Part shown: piece after piece, positions 13,899 through 20,713 of the stretch | Position numbering within the stretch: position 1 is the stretch's first letter | Layout: every line of letters starts with the position of its first letter | Position numbers and translations under genes: made by a program | The notes under the pieces: generated by a model | What the model was told of the DNA's origin: nothing | The model's database searches: none | The model's input: only the letters and a program-made list of their open reading frames with translations | Assembly (NCBI GenBank): GCA_036675425.1 | Contig: JAKFFB010000256.1 | Location: 1-23,920 of the forward strand | Length of the DNA: 23,920 nt | Direction of reading: 5' to 3' | Source: SCTD01 sp036675425 | Lineage (GTDB): Bacteria; Actinomycetota; Actinomycetes; Mycobacteriales; SCTD01

Positions 13899-15011
13899 AT
13901 GGACTTCGCGCTCACCGACGAGCAGACCGCCGTACGAGACCTCGCGGCCTCGGTGCTCGGCGACCACTGCACCCCCTCCGCGCTCCGGGCCGCCGAGGAC
14001 GGCGACTCCCCCGGCTTCGACCGGACGCTCTGGGCCAAGCTCGCCGAGGCCGGCCTGCTCGGCGTCTGCGTCGCCGAGGAGCACGGCGGCCTCGGACTCG
14101 GTCTGGTCGAGCTGGCGCTGCTGCTCGAGGAGGCGGGGCGTACGGCCGCTCCCGTCCCGCTGCTGGGCGGCCTCGCGCTCGGCGCGCTCGTGGTGGCCCG
14201 GCACGGCTCGGTCGCCCAGCAGAGCGCGCTGCTGCCGGGGGTGGCTGCCGGCGAGCTGCTGCTGACCGCTGCGCTGGTCGAGCCGCTCGGCGACGAGGCG
14301 ACCCCGGCCACGACGGCCCGCCAGGACGGCGGCTCCTGGGTGCTCGACGGCACCAAGACCTGCGTGCCCGCAGGCCTGTTCGCCGACCGCATCCTCGTGT
14401 CGGCCACCACGGACTCGGGAGCCGGGCTCTTCCTGGTGGACCCCTCCGCCGCGGGCGTCACGCTCGATCGGCAGGACACCATCGCGTGGACGCCCGAGGC
14501 GCTGCTCGTGCTCGACGGCGTCGTCGGCGAGCCGCTCGGCGCGCTGGACGGCACCGCCCTGGCCGACGTCCTGCAGGTCGGCCGGGCGTCCGTGTGCGCG
14601 GTGCTGTCCGGCGCGGCGTCGGCGGCCGTGGCCCTCACCGGGGAGTACACCAAGACGCGCGAGCAGTTCGGCAAGCCGATCGCGATGTTCCAGGCCGTGG
14701 GGCAGCGCGCCGCGGACTGCTTCATCGACAGCCGGACGATCCGGCTGACGATGCTGCTGGCCGTCTGGCGGCTCGCCAACGGTCTGCCGGCCGAGAAGGA
14801 GGTGGCCGTCGCGAAGTTCTACGCCTCCGACGCCGTACAGCGGGTGGTCCGGGCGGCCGCGCACCTGCACGGCGGCATGGGCGTCTCGCGGGAGTACCCG
14901 CTGCACCGCTACTACGTGCTGGTCAAGCAGCTCGAGCTCACCCTCGGCGGCGGCACCCGGTCCCTGGTCCAGCTCGGGAAGCTGCTCGCCGACGAGCCGG
15001 TCAGCGCCTGA
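13899..15011 (+). CDS. Acyl-CoA dehydrogenase, FadE28/ChsE1-like partner subunit
   Basis: A 370-residue acyl-CoA dehydrogenase-like protein starting MDFALTDEQTAVRDLAASVL. It has the FAD/CoA elements YTKTREQFGKPIAMFQAV and HLHGGMGVSREYPLHRYY. It resembles FadE28 (ChsE1). Where the neighbour has its catalytic Glu (NHER), this protein reads QVGRASVCAV, with no acidic residue. That fits the obligate heteromer model of one active site per pair: one subunit supplies the base and the other completes FAD binding. It begins 6 bp after the first subunit, with AGGGA before the ATG, so equal expression is likely. The exact acyl-CoA is not proven. Confidence 0.87.
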   Translation: MDFALTDEQTAVRDLAASVLGDHCTPSALRAAEDGDSPGFDRTLWAKLAEAGLLGVCVAEEHGGLGLGLVELALLLEEAGRTAAPVPLLGGLALGALVVARHGSVAQQSALLPGVAAGELLLTAALVEPLGDEATPATTARQDGGSWVLDGTKTCVPAGLFADRILVSATTDSGAGLFLVDPSAAGVTLDRQDTIAWTPEALLVLDGVVGEPLGALDGTALADVLQVGRASVCAVLSGAASAAVALTGEYTKTREQFGKPIAMFQAVGQRAADCFIDSRTIRLTMLLAVWRLANGLPAEKEVAVAKFYASDAVQRVVRAAAHLHGGMGVSREYPLHRYYVLVKQLELTLGGGTRSLVQLGKLLADEPVSA

Positions 15012-15029
15012 GCGGCTCTCGTACGCCCC

Positions 15030-15109
15030 CACCTCGGTGATCCACGTGAGGTTCGAGGTGGATCCGACCCACGGAACCACCCACGACCTCACGTGGATCA
15101 CGGGAGGTG
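15030..15109. terminator. Long nested hairpin between convergent genes (terminator or palindromic repeat)
   Basis: GTGATCCACGTGAGGT at 15037-15052 pairs perfectly with 15086-15101. Outer arms CACCTC (15030-15035) and GAGGTG (15104-15109) extend the stem. Inside the 33-base loop, GGTGG (15057-15061) pairs with CCACC (15077-15081). It lies between the convergent fadE28-like and pepP genes, where a bidirectional terminator is expected. The length, nesting and lack of a T-tract also fit a REP/MITE-like palindromic unit. Confidence 0.6.
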
Positions 15110-15116
15110 CGAGGGG

Positions 15117-16529
15117 TCAGGGCAGCAGCCGGGCCATCCAGGCCTCGACGTCTGCCGACGTGCGCGGCAGCGCGGCGGACAGGTTCACCGGGTCGCCGTC
15201 GGTGACCACGATGTCGTCCTCGATCCGCACCCCGATGCCGCGCAGGTCCTCGGGCACGGTCAGGTCGTCGGGCTGGAAGTAGAGCCCCGGCTCGACGGTG
15301 AGCACGTATCCCGGCTGCAGCGGTCCCTTGCGGTAGACCTCGGACCGGGCGTGCGCGCAGTCGTGCACGTCGATGCCGAGCATGTGGCTGACGCCGTGCA
15401 GGGTGTAGCGGCGGTAGAGCTGCTGGTCCTCGGCGAGCGCCGCCTCGGCGTCCTCCAGCACGCCGAGCTCGACCAGCCCGTGGGCGAGCACGACCATCGC
15501 CGCCCGGTGCGGCTCGAGGAAGTCGTTGCCGGCGCGGCAGGCCGCGATGCCGGCCTCCTGCGCGGCGTGCACCAGGTCGTAGACCTGCCGCTGCCGGTCG
15601 GTGAAGCGGCCGCTGATCGGCAGGGTGCGCGTGACGTCGGCGGTGTAGAGCTCGACGTTCTCCACCCCCATGTCGAGCAGGGCGAGGTCGCCGTCGCGGA
15701 CCGGGCCGTCGTTGTCGGTCCAGTGCAGGGTGCAGGCGTGGGCGCCGGCGGCGCAGATGCTGCCGTAGCCGACGTCGTTGCCCTCGACCCGCGCCCGCAG
15801 GCCGAAGACGCCCTCGATCCACCGCTCGCTGGTGGCCTGAGCCCTGTCGAGCTGGCGTACGACGTCCTCGAATCCCTTCACCGTCGCGTCGACCGCGTCC
15901 TGCAGCTGGGCGATCTCGTGCTCGTCCTTGACCAGCCGCAGCTCGGACAGGAACGTCGTCAGCTCCCTGTCGGCCTCCTCGTCGGTCGCGAAGAGCGCCT
16001 CCACGCGAGGGTCGTAGCCGCGCACGACGCGGGCGGCTCCGGAGAGCTTGTCGAGCTCCTCGAGCGGCCGGCACTCGATGCCGAGCAGCGCGCTGGTCGC
16101 CTCCAGGGACGGCCGCGGCCCGACCCACAGCTCGCCGTACACCCGGTCGGTGAAGAACGCCGGGGTGTCCCGGCCCATGACCGGCGCCTGGTAGAGCACC
16201 GACGTGCCGTCGGTCTCGACGACCAGCACCGCGTCGGGCTCGTGCGAGCCGACCAGGTGGGCGAACTCGGTGGACGGGCGGAAGCGGTACTCCGTGTCGT
16301 TGGCGCGGGTCTTGTAGCCGCCGGTCGGGACCACCAGCCGCTCACCCGGGAAGCGCTCGGCGAGGGCGGCGCGGCGGCGGGCGCGGTACGGCGCGCTCGG
16401 GTGCTCGGCCGGGAGGTCCTCGCGGCGCGGCGACCAGCCGGTCGCCATGAACTCCAGCAGCGCGGCCGGGCGGTCCGGGTCGTGGCTGGCGGTGCCGGGG
16501 GTGTCCTGGTTGGCGGGCTGCTCGCTCAT
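15117..16529 (-). CDS. pepP: Xaa-Pro aminopeptidase (M24B)
   Basis: A 470-residue cytoplasmic metallopeptidase that removes N-terminal residues preceding proline. The N-terminal AMP_N domain contains PTGGYKTRANDTEYRFRPST and ends near residue 180. The pita-bread catalytic domain carries all five metal ligands: D286 (LLDMGVE), D298 (TADVTRT), H382 (HGVSHMLG), E413 (TVEPGLY) and E437 (RIEDD). Length agrees with actinobacterial PepP. The ATG at 16527-16529 has TACGCT six bases upstream within the 16-bp gap after the enoyl-CoA hydratase gene, so it has its own promoter and may also be read through. Confidence 0.95.
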   Translation of the reverse strand: MSEQPANQDTPGTASHDPDRPAALLEFMATGWSPRREDLPAEHPSAPYRARRRAALAERFPGERLVVPTGGYKTRANDTEYRFRPSTEFAHLVGSHEPDAVLVVETDGTSVLYQAPVMGRDTPAFFTDRVYGELWVGPRPSLEATSALLGIECRPLEELDKLSGAARVVRGYDPRVEALFATDEEADRELTTFLSELRLVKDEHEIAQLQDAVDATVKGFEDVVRQLDRAQATSERWIEGVFGLRARVEGNDVGYGSICAAGAHACTLHWTDNDGPVRDGDLALLDMGVENVELYTADVTRTLPISGRFTDRQRQVYDLVHAAQEAGIAACRAGNDFLEPHRAAMVVLAHGLVELGVLEDAEAALAEDQQLYRRYTLHGVSHMLGIDVHDCAHARSEVYRKGPLQPGYVLTVEPGLYFQPDDLTVPEDLRGIGVRIEDDIVVTDGDPVNLSAALPRTSADVEAWMARLLP

Positions 16530-16535
16530 CCTCGG

Positions 16536-16541
16536 AGCGTA
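16536..16541 (-). promoter_or_regulatory. Candidate -10 box (TACGCT) of pepP
   Basis: Minus-strand TACGCT six bases before the pepP ATG, the same hexamer and spacing as the pdtaS-like gene. Confidence 0.5.
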
Positions 16542-16545
16542 AGCC

Positions 16546-17334
16546 TCAGCGGCCCTTCCACTCCGGGGTTCGCTTCTGCAGGAACGCGCCGACGCCCTCG
16601 GCAGCGTCCTCGGTGGTGTTGAGCAGCGACAGCTGCGCCTGCATCGCCTCGAGCCCCGGCGCGAGCGTCGTCTCCATGGCGGCGAGGAACGCCGCCTTGC
16701 CCAGGCGTACGGCCACCGGCGGCTTGCCGGCCAGCGCGGTCACCAGCGCGTCGGTCTCGGCGCGCAGGTCGGCGGCCGGCACGACCCGGGAGAGCAGCCC
16801 CATCTCGAGCGCCTCGCGGGCGGGCACCCGGCGCGCCGACAGCATCATCTCCATGGCGCGCTTGGGGCTGACGTGCCGGCCGAGCAGCGCGCTGACCATG
16901 AACGGCCAGAGGCCCAGGTCGACCTCGGGCAGCCCGAAGGCGGCGTCGTCGGCCGCGATGATGATGTCGCAGCCGAGGACCAGCCCGACCCCGCCGGCCA
17001 GGCACAGCCCCTGCACGCTGGCGACGACCGGCACCGGGCAGGCGCGCATCGCGAGGACGACCTCGCGCAGCAGGCCGCGCCCCTCGTGCACCTCGAGCCC
17101 GGTCGCGTCCGGCGCCATCTGCACCAGGTCGGCGCCGGAGCAGAACACCCGGTCGCCGGCGCTGGTGATGAGCACGACCCGCGCGTCGCCCGGCTCCCGG
17201 AGGGCCGCCAGCATCGGCCGCAGCACCGCCCCGGACAGCGCGTTGCGCTTGGGCTCGCGGTCGATGTGCAGCCGGAGGACGCCACGCTCGGAGGTGACCT
17301 GCAGGTCGCTGTCGGCTGATGCTGATTCAGGCAT
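16546..17334 (-). CDS. Enoyl-CoA hydratase/isomerase family protein
   Basis: A 262-residue crotonase-fold protein. The oxyanion-hole segments are CSGADLVQM (65-73) and LAGGVGLVLGCDII (112-125). One catalytic glutamate is visible, E137 in FGLPEVDLG. The position equal to the other hydratase Glu (E144 of rat enoyl-CoA hydratase) is Gly117. It may therefore not be a classical hydratase; an isomerase, hydrolase or other crotonase activity is possible. The ATG at 17332-17334 gives a normal N-terminus (SERGVLRLHIDREPKRNALS) and has TAGTGT eight bases upstream. Longer readings to 17493 overlap the divergent gene and are rejected. It probably feeds acyl-CoA metabolism, but the substrate is unknown. 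Confidence 0.88.
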   Translation of the reverse strand: MPESASADSDLQVTSERGVLRLHIDREPKRNALSGAVLRPMLAALREPGDARVVLITSAGDRVFCSGADLVQMAPDATGLEVHEGRGLLREVVLAMRACPVPVVASVQGLCLAGGVGLVLGCDIIIAADDAAFGLPEVDLGLWPFMVSALLGRHVSPKRAMEMMLSARRVPAREALEMGLLSRVVPAADLRAETDALVTALAGKPPVAVRLGKAAFLAAMETTLAPGLEAMQAQLSLLNTTEDAAEGVGAFLQKRTPEWKGR

Positions 17335-17342
17335 AGTCGGCG

Positions 17343-17348
17343 ACACTA
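17343..17348 (-). promoter_or_regulatory. Candidate -10 box (TAGTGT), overlapping divergent promoters
   Basis: TAGTGT on the minus strand lies eight bases before the crotonase ATG. Read on the plus strand the same bases give GACACT (17342-17347), six bases before the GTG of the DUF5317-like gene. Both starts lie within 20 bp, so the two transcripts cannot easily initiate at once. Confidence 0.5.
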
Positions 17349-17353
17349 GCCAG

Positions 17354-17995
17354 GTGACTCTCGCCGTCGTCGTGCTGGCCGTCGCCCTGACGATCGGCTG
17401 GGCGCGCGGCGGGAGCCTGGACCGGCTGGGCGGGCTGCCGCTGCGCTCCCGCCGGCTGGTCGTCCTCGCCCTGGCCACGCAGCTCGTCGGCACCGTCGTG
17501 GGCGGTCCGCTCTACCCCGTCGGGCTGGCGGTGTCGGCTCTGCTCGTGGCGTGGTTCCTCGTCCGCAACCGCGGGATCCGCGGCACCGGGCTGGTCGCGC
17601 TGGGGCTGGTCGCCAACGCGCTCGTCGTCGGCGCGAACGGCGCCATGCCAGTCTCGGCCGAGGCGGCCGGTCGGGCCGGCGTCGGCATCGGCGACCTGCT
17701 GGTCGGCGACGACGGCCGGCACGAGCTGGCGGATCCTGCCACCCGGCTGCGCCCGCTGGGCGACGAGATCCCCGTTCCCCTGCCGCTGCGGCCGGAGGTC
17801 GTGAGCATCGGCGACGTGCTGGTCGCCGCCGGGCTGGGCCAGCTCGTGGCGCTCGGCATGGTGGCAGGGACGCCGCAGGGGCGACCCCGCGGTGCGGTGC
17901 CGCCCCTGCCGGCGTGGACGTCGGCGGCTAGGCCGTCGTCGACTCCTCCGACGGGCTCTCCACGACCCGCGACGAGTCGCTCCGAGCCGTCATGA
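17354..17995 (+). CDS. DUF5317-like membrane protein
   Basis: A 213-residue protein with about four transmembrane segments in the first 110 residues and another near 160-178. The N-terminal GWARGGSLDRLGGLPLRSRRLV and the central VVGANGAMPVSAEA are the recurring features of the DUF5317 family as I remember it; its function is unknown. The tail after about residue 180 is Pro/Ser/Arg-rich and is read across the last codons of the convergent hsp20 gene, a 68-bp overlap. No earlier in-frame stop exists. Either the tail is tolerated or a frameshift removed a nearer stop. GTG start with a -10-like box six bases upstream. Confidence 0.7.
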   Translation: MTLAVVVLAVALTIGWARGGSLDRLGGLPLRSRRLVVLALATQLVGTVVGGPLYPVGLAVSALLVAWFLVRNRGIRGTGLVALGLVANALVVGANGAMPVSAEAAGRAGVGIGDLLVGDDGRHELADPATRLRPLGDEIPVPLPLRPEVVSIGDVLVAAGLGQLVALGMVAGTPQGRPRGAVPPLPAWTSAARPSSTPPTGSPRPATSRSEPS

Positions 17996-18434
17996 TCGGC
18001 ACCCGCACCGTGCTGGGCTCGGGCTGGACGACGCCGCGGACGCGCACGTCGAGCAGCCCGGCGTCGTACGTCGCCTCGACCTGCTCGGGCGAGACGCCCG
18101 GCGGCAGCGCGAACTCCCGGCGGAACTGGCCGTAGCGCAGCTCGCGCACCAGGACGCCCTCGGACTGCTCGCTGCGCTCGTCGCGGCGCTCGCCGCTGAT
18201 GATCAGCTTGCCGCGGTCGACCTCGATGGCGACGTCGCGCTCGACGTCGACGCCCGGCAGCTCCACGCGCACCACGACGTCGGCGCCGTCGCGGGCGACC
18301 TCGACGGCGGGCACGAAGCCGGCCATCGCCGGCGGCTTCTCCCGGCTGCCCGCCCAGCCGCGGCGGACGAGCTCGTCGAACTCGCGGTCCATGCGGGCGA
18401 GGACGGTGAAGGGATCGAACCTCTGGACCTGCAT
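17928..18434 (-). CDS. hsp20: Hsp20/alpha-crystallin small heat shock protein
   Basis: A 168-residue ATP-independent chaperone. The N-terminus QVQRFDPFTVLARMDREFDELV is typical. The alpha-crystallin domain runs from about 45 (FVPAVEVARDGADVVVRVELPGVD) to 140, including IEVDRGKLIISGERR and ATYDAGLLDVRV. A flexible Ser/Glu-rich tail with VRVPI, an I/V-x-I/V-type motif, follows. The ATG at 18432-18434 is decided by a perfect GGAGGT six bases upstream; the frame continues upstream but crosses the operator. A HAIR-like site lies about 30 bp upstream, pointing to HspR control as for mycobacterial Acr2. It is divergent from the bL37 gene. Confidence 0.92.
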   Translation of the reverse strand: MQVQRFDPFTVLARMDREFDELVRRGWAGSREKPPAMAGFVPAVEVARDGADVVVRVELPGVDVERDVAIEVDRGKLIISGERRDERSEQSEGVLVRELRYGQFRREFALPPGVSPEQVEATYDAGLLDVRVRGVVQPEPSTVRVPIMTARSDSSRVVESPSEESTTA

Positions 18435-18465
18435 CGTCGTACCTCCTGCTGCACTGCTCAACTGA

Positions 18466-18486
18466 CTTGAGCGCCCTGCGCTCATG
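18466..18486 (-). promoter_or_regulatory. HAIR-like HspR operator
   Basis: CTTGAGC, seven bases, GCTCATG matches the HAIR consensus CTTGAGT-N7-ACTCAAG with the right spacing and 11 of 14 bases. An overlapping inverted repeat, GCTCAA-N5-TTGAGC at 18456-18472, adds a third half-site. Position upstream of hsp20 supports repression by HspR, relieved on heat shock. The site also lies about 50 bp upstream of the bL37 start. Confidence 0.65.
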
Positions 18487-18533
18487 CCTCATTGTGTGCA
18501 ACCCTGGTGGCCGCCGTCAAGAGGAGGACCACC

Positions 18534-18608
18534 ATGGCCAAGCGAGGACGCAAGCGCCGCGCGCGCAAGAAGAGCGCTGCCAACCACGGCAAGCGCCCAA
18601 ACGCCTAG
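18534..18608 (+). CDS. bL37: 50S ribosomal protein bL37
   Basis: A 24-residue, extremely basic protein: MAKRGRKRRARKKSAANHGK then RPNA, followed by TAG. It matches the actinobacterial ribosomal protein bL37, first placed in mycobacterial ribosome structures. The conserved MAKRGRK start and NHGKRPN end are both present. GAGGAGG lies seven bases before the ATG. It is followed by a strong hairpin terminator, so this is a single-gene unit. It shares its upstream region with the divergent, heat-shock-type hsp20 gene. Confidence 0.85.
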   Translation: MAKRGRKRRARKKSAANHGKRPNA

Positions 18609-18617
18609 GAACCACTC

Positions 18618-18679
18618 CACTACCCCGCTCGAACCGCGGTCCCGGACCCCGTCCGGACCGCGGTTCGAGCGGGGTAGTG
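18618..18679. terminator. Strong bidirectional hairpin terminator
   Basis: 25-bp perfect arms, 18618-18642 and 18655-18679, begin CACTACCCCGCTCGAACC and end in GGGGTAGTG. The 12-base loop can add five more pairs (CGGAC with GTCCG) if one C bulges. It starts 9 bp after the bL37 stop and ends 6 bp before the galE stop, so it can end transcripts from both sides. CTGTCTCT follows on the plus strand, a mild pyrimidine tract. Confidence 0.8.
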
Positions 18680-18685
18680 CTGTCT

Positions 18686-19648
18686 CTAGGGGTGGCGCAG
18701 CTGCCAGCCGGCCCAGGCGCTGTCGACCATCGCGGTCAGGTCGTGCTGGGCGGTGAAGCCCAGCCCCTCGCGGATCCGGTCGACCCGCGCGACGATCCGG
18801 GCCGGGTCGCCGGGGCGCCGGTCGACGACGTCGGGGGTGGTGTCGCGCCCCGTGACCTCGCCGATGACGCGCAGCACGTCGAGCACCGAGCTGCCCTCGC
18901 CCCGGCCGACGTTGTACGTCGCACCGGGAGCGCCGGACTCCAGCGCCCGCGCCGCCACCCGGTGCGCGTCCGCGATGTCGGCCACGTGCACGTAGTCGCG
19001 CACGCAGGTGCCGTCCGGCGTCGGGTAGTCGCCGCCGAAGACCCGCGGCCGCTCACCGGCCTGCAGCCGCTCGAAGACCATCGGGACGAGGTTGAAGACC
19101 CCGACGTCGCCGAGCTCGGGCGTGGCCGCGCCGGCGACGTTGAAGTAGCGCAGGTTCATGGCCCGCATGCCGTACGCCCGCTCGCAGTGGCGGATCAGCC
19201 ACTCCCCCACGAGCTTGCTCTCGCCGTACGGCGACAGCGGGGAAGTCGGCGTGTGCTCGTCGACCAGGTCGACGTCGGGCAGCCCGTACGTCGCGGCGCT
19301 CGAGGAGAACACGACCTTGTCCACCCCCGCGTCGCGGCAGGAGTCGAGCAGCGCGACCAGGCCCTCGACGTTCTCGCGGTAGTAGAGCAGCGGGTCGGCC
19401 ATCGACTCGCCGACCTGCTTCTTCGCGGCGATGTGGACGACCCCGTCGACCTGGTGCTCGGTCACCGTGCGCGCGACGAGGCGGCGGTCCAGCACGCTTC
19501 CCTGCACGAGGGGGACGCCGTCGGGCACGCGGGAGGCTGCCCCGGTCGAGAGGTCGTCCAGGACGACGACCTCGGCGCCGTCGGCGAGCAGGGAGCGGGC
19601 GACGTGCGCCCCGATGTAGCCGGCGCCGCCGGTCACCAACCAGGTCAT
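18686..19648 (-). CDS. galE: UDP-glucose 4-epimerase
   Basis: A 320-residue extended short-chain dehydrogenase that interconverts UDP-glucose and UDP-galactose. The NAD loop is TGGAGYIGAH at the N-terminus, followed by VLDDLSTG. The catalytic set is SSSAATYG (about 115-122) and Y141-x3-K145 (YGESK). RYFNVAGA and DGTCVRDYVHVADIADAH are typical of GalE. The ATG at 19646-19648 has TAGGGT six bases upstream, in the 16-bp gap after rsrA. It can be transcribed alone or from the sigR operon, so oxidative stress might raise it; that last point is inferred from order only. Confidence 0.94.
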   Translation of the reverse strand: MTWLVTGGAGYIGAHVARSLLADGAEVVVLDDLSTGAASRVPDGVPLVQGSVLDRRLVARTVTEHQVDGVVHIAAKKQVGESMADPLLYYRENVEGLVALLDSCRDAGVDKVVFSSSAATYGLPDVDLVDEHTPTSPLSPYGESKLVGEWLIRHCERAYGMRAMNLRYFNVAGAATPELGDVGVFNLVPMVFERLQAGERPRVFGGDYPTPDGTCVRDYVHVADIADAHRVAARALESGAPGATYNVGRGEGSSVLDVLRVIGEVTGRDTTPDVVDRRPGDPARIVARVDRIREGLGFTAQHDLTAMVDSAWAGWQLRHP

Positions 19649-19654
19649 CGGGTG

Positions 19655-19660
19655 ACCCTA
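19655..19660 (-). promoter_or_regulatory. Candidate -10 box (TAGGGT) of galE
   Basis: TAGGGT on the minus strand, six bases, then the galE ATG; same hexamer as the biotinyl protein gene. Confidence 0.55.
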
Positions 19661-19664
19661 GGGC

Positions 19665-19949
19665 CTACTCGGCGCGGTACTCCACGTGCTCGATCTCGAG
19701 GCGGACCTCCTGGATGCGGACCAGCACCCGCTCGCGGAGGTCGGACGGGGCCGGGTCGCTGCCGCAGCAGCGGGCGACCAGCGACTTGACCGCCTGCTCC
19801 AGGCCGTACTGCCGCAGGCACGGCGCGCACTCGTCGAGGTGGATCCGGACCTTGTCGTGGTGCTCGGGGTCCTGCTCGCCGTCGAGGTAGAGGTAGACGG
19901 CCTCGAGCACCTCGCTGCAGGGGGTCTCGTGCGGGTCACCACAGCTCAC
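19665..19949 (-). CDS. rsrA: Zinc-binding redox-sensing anti-sigma factor (RsrA/RshA)
   Basis: A 94-residue ZAS-family anti-sigma factor. The zinc motif is H37-x3-C41-x2-C44 (HLDECAPC), with C11 in the expected place. C3 and the pair C61-C62 also match Streptomyces RsrA by position; C31 of RsrA is replaced by His. In the reduced, zinc-bound state the protein holds SigR inactive; disulfide stress forms C11-C44-type bridges and releases it. The GTG start overlaps the sigR stop (GTGA), implying translational coupling. RshA is the mycobacterial name. Confidence 0.93.
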   Translation of the reverse strand: MSCGDPHETPCSEVLEAVYLYLDGEQDPEHHDKVRIHLDECAPCLRQYGLEQAVKSLVARCCGSDPAPSDLRERVLVRIQEVRLEIEHVEYRAE

Positions 19950-20557
19950 GAGGTCGCCTCCTCCGTGCCGGTCCCCGCCTTGACCAGGCCCCGCTCGACC
20001 GCGTAGTCCGCCAGCAGGACGCGCAGGCCGCGCCGGCCGCGGTGCAGCCGGCTCATCACGGTGCCGATCGGAGTGCCCATGATCTCGGCGATCTCCTTGT
20101 AGGCGAAGCCCTCGACGTCGGCGAGGTAGACCGCCATGCGGAAGTCCTCGGGCAGCGCCTGCAGGGCCTCCTTGACGTCGGAGTCCGGCAGGTGGTCCAG
20201 CGCCTCCATCTCGGCGCTGCGCAGCCCGGTCGAGGTGTGCGCCTCGGCCGCGGCGATCTGCCAGTCGGTGATCTCGTCGGTGGGGCTCTGCTGCGGCTGC
20301 CGCTGCTTCTTGCGGTAGGTGTTGATGAACGTGTTGGTGAGGATCCGGTAGAGCCAGGCCTTGAGGTTGGTGCCTTCCTGGAACTGGTGGAAGGCGGCGA
20401 AGGCCTTGACGAAGGTCTCCTGCACCAGGTCCTCGGCGTCGGCAGGGTTGCGCGTCATCCGCAGCGCGGCGGAGTAGAGCTGGTCCAGGAACGGCAGCGC
20501 GTCGCGCTCGAACCGCGCCGTGCGCTGCTCGCTGGTCTCCTCGCTGACCGCGCTCAC
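19946..20557 (-). CDS. sigR: ECF sigma factor for thiol-oxidative stress (SigR/SigH)
   Basis: A 203-residue ECF sigma factor from the GTG at 20555-20557. Region 2 has FLDQLYSAALRMTRNPADAEDLVQETFVKAF and WLYRILTNTFINTYRKKQR. A linker with LPDSDVKEAL leads to region 4 with LPEDFRMAVYLADVEGFAYKEIAEIMG and GTVMSRLHRGRR. It directs thioredoxin and mycothiol-system genes in relatives. AGGAG precedes this start. The frame stays open upstream to GTG 20704 or ATG 20692, adding 45-49 residues; a longer SigR' isoform is known in Streptomyces, and a SigR-type promoter lies just before the longer start. Both forms are plausible. Confidence 0.93.
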   Translation of the reverse strand: MSAVSEETSEQRTARFERDALPFLDQLYSAALRMTRNPADAEDLVQETFVKAFAAFHQFQEGTNLKAWLYRILTNTFINTYRKKQRQPQQSPTDEITDWQIAAAEAHTSTGLRSAEMEALDHLPDSDVKEALQALPEDFRMAVYLADVEGFAYKEIAEIMGTPIGTVMSRLHRGRRGLRVLLADYAVERGLVKAGTGTEEATS

Positions 20558-20713
20558 CTCCGCTCCTGCCTCTCGTCCCGATGCGCCGGCCCGCACGGGG
20601 CGGACGACGACCTTCGGCAGAGAGGGTACGCGGGCGGAGAGGGAGTCCGCCGGGCCGGGAGCGGCCAGCGGTCCGAGGGCGCTTGCGGTCATCGGAACCT
20701 GCACGCTGGCTCG

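Noticed and set aside
12705..15101. 798-codon minus-strand frame across both dehydrogenase genes
   Set aside because: Antisense shadow caused by high third-position GC; no motif, and the plus strand encodes two well-matched dehydrogenases.
18435..18485. Longer Hsp20 start
   Set aside because: The perfect GGAGGT before the ATG at 18434 and the HAIR-like site within the extension favour the shorter protein.
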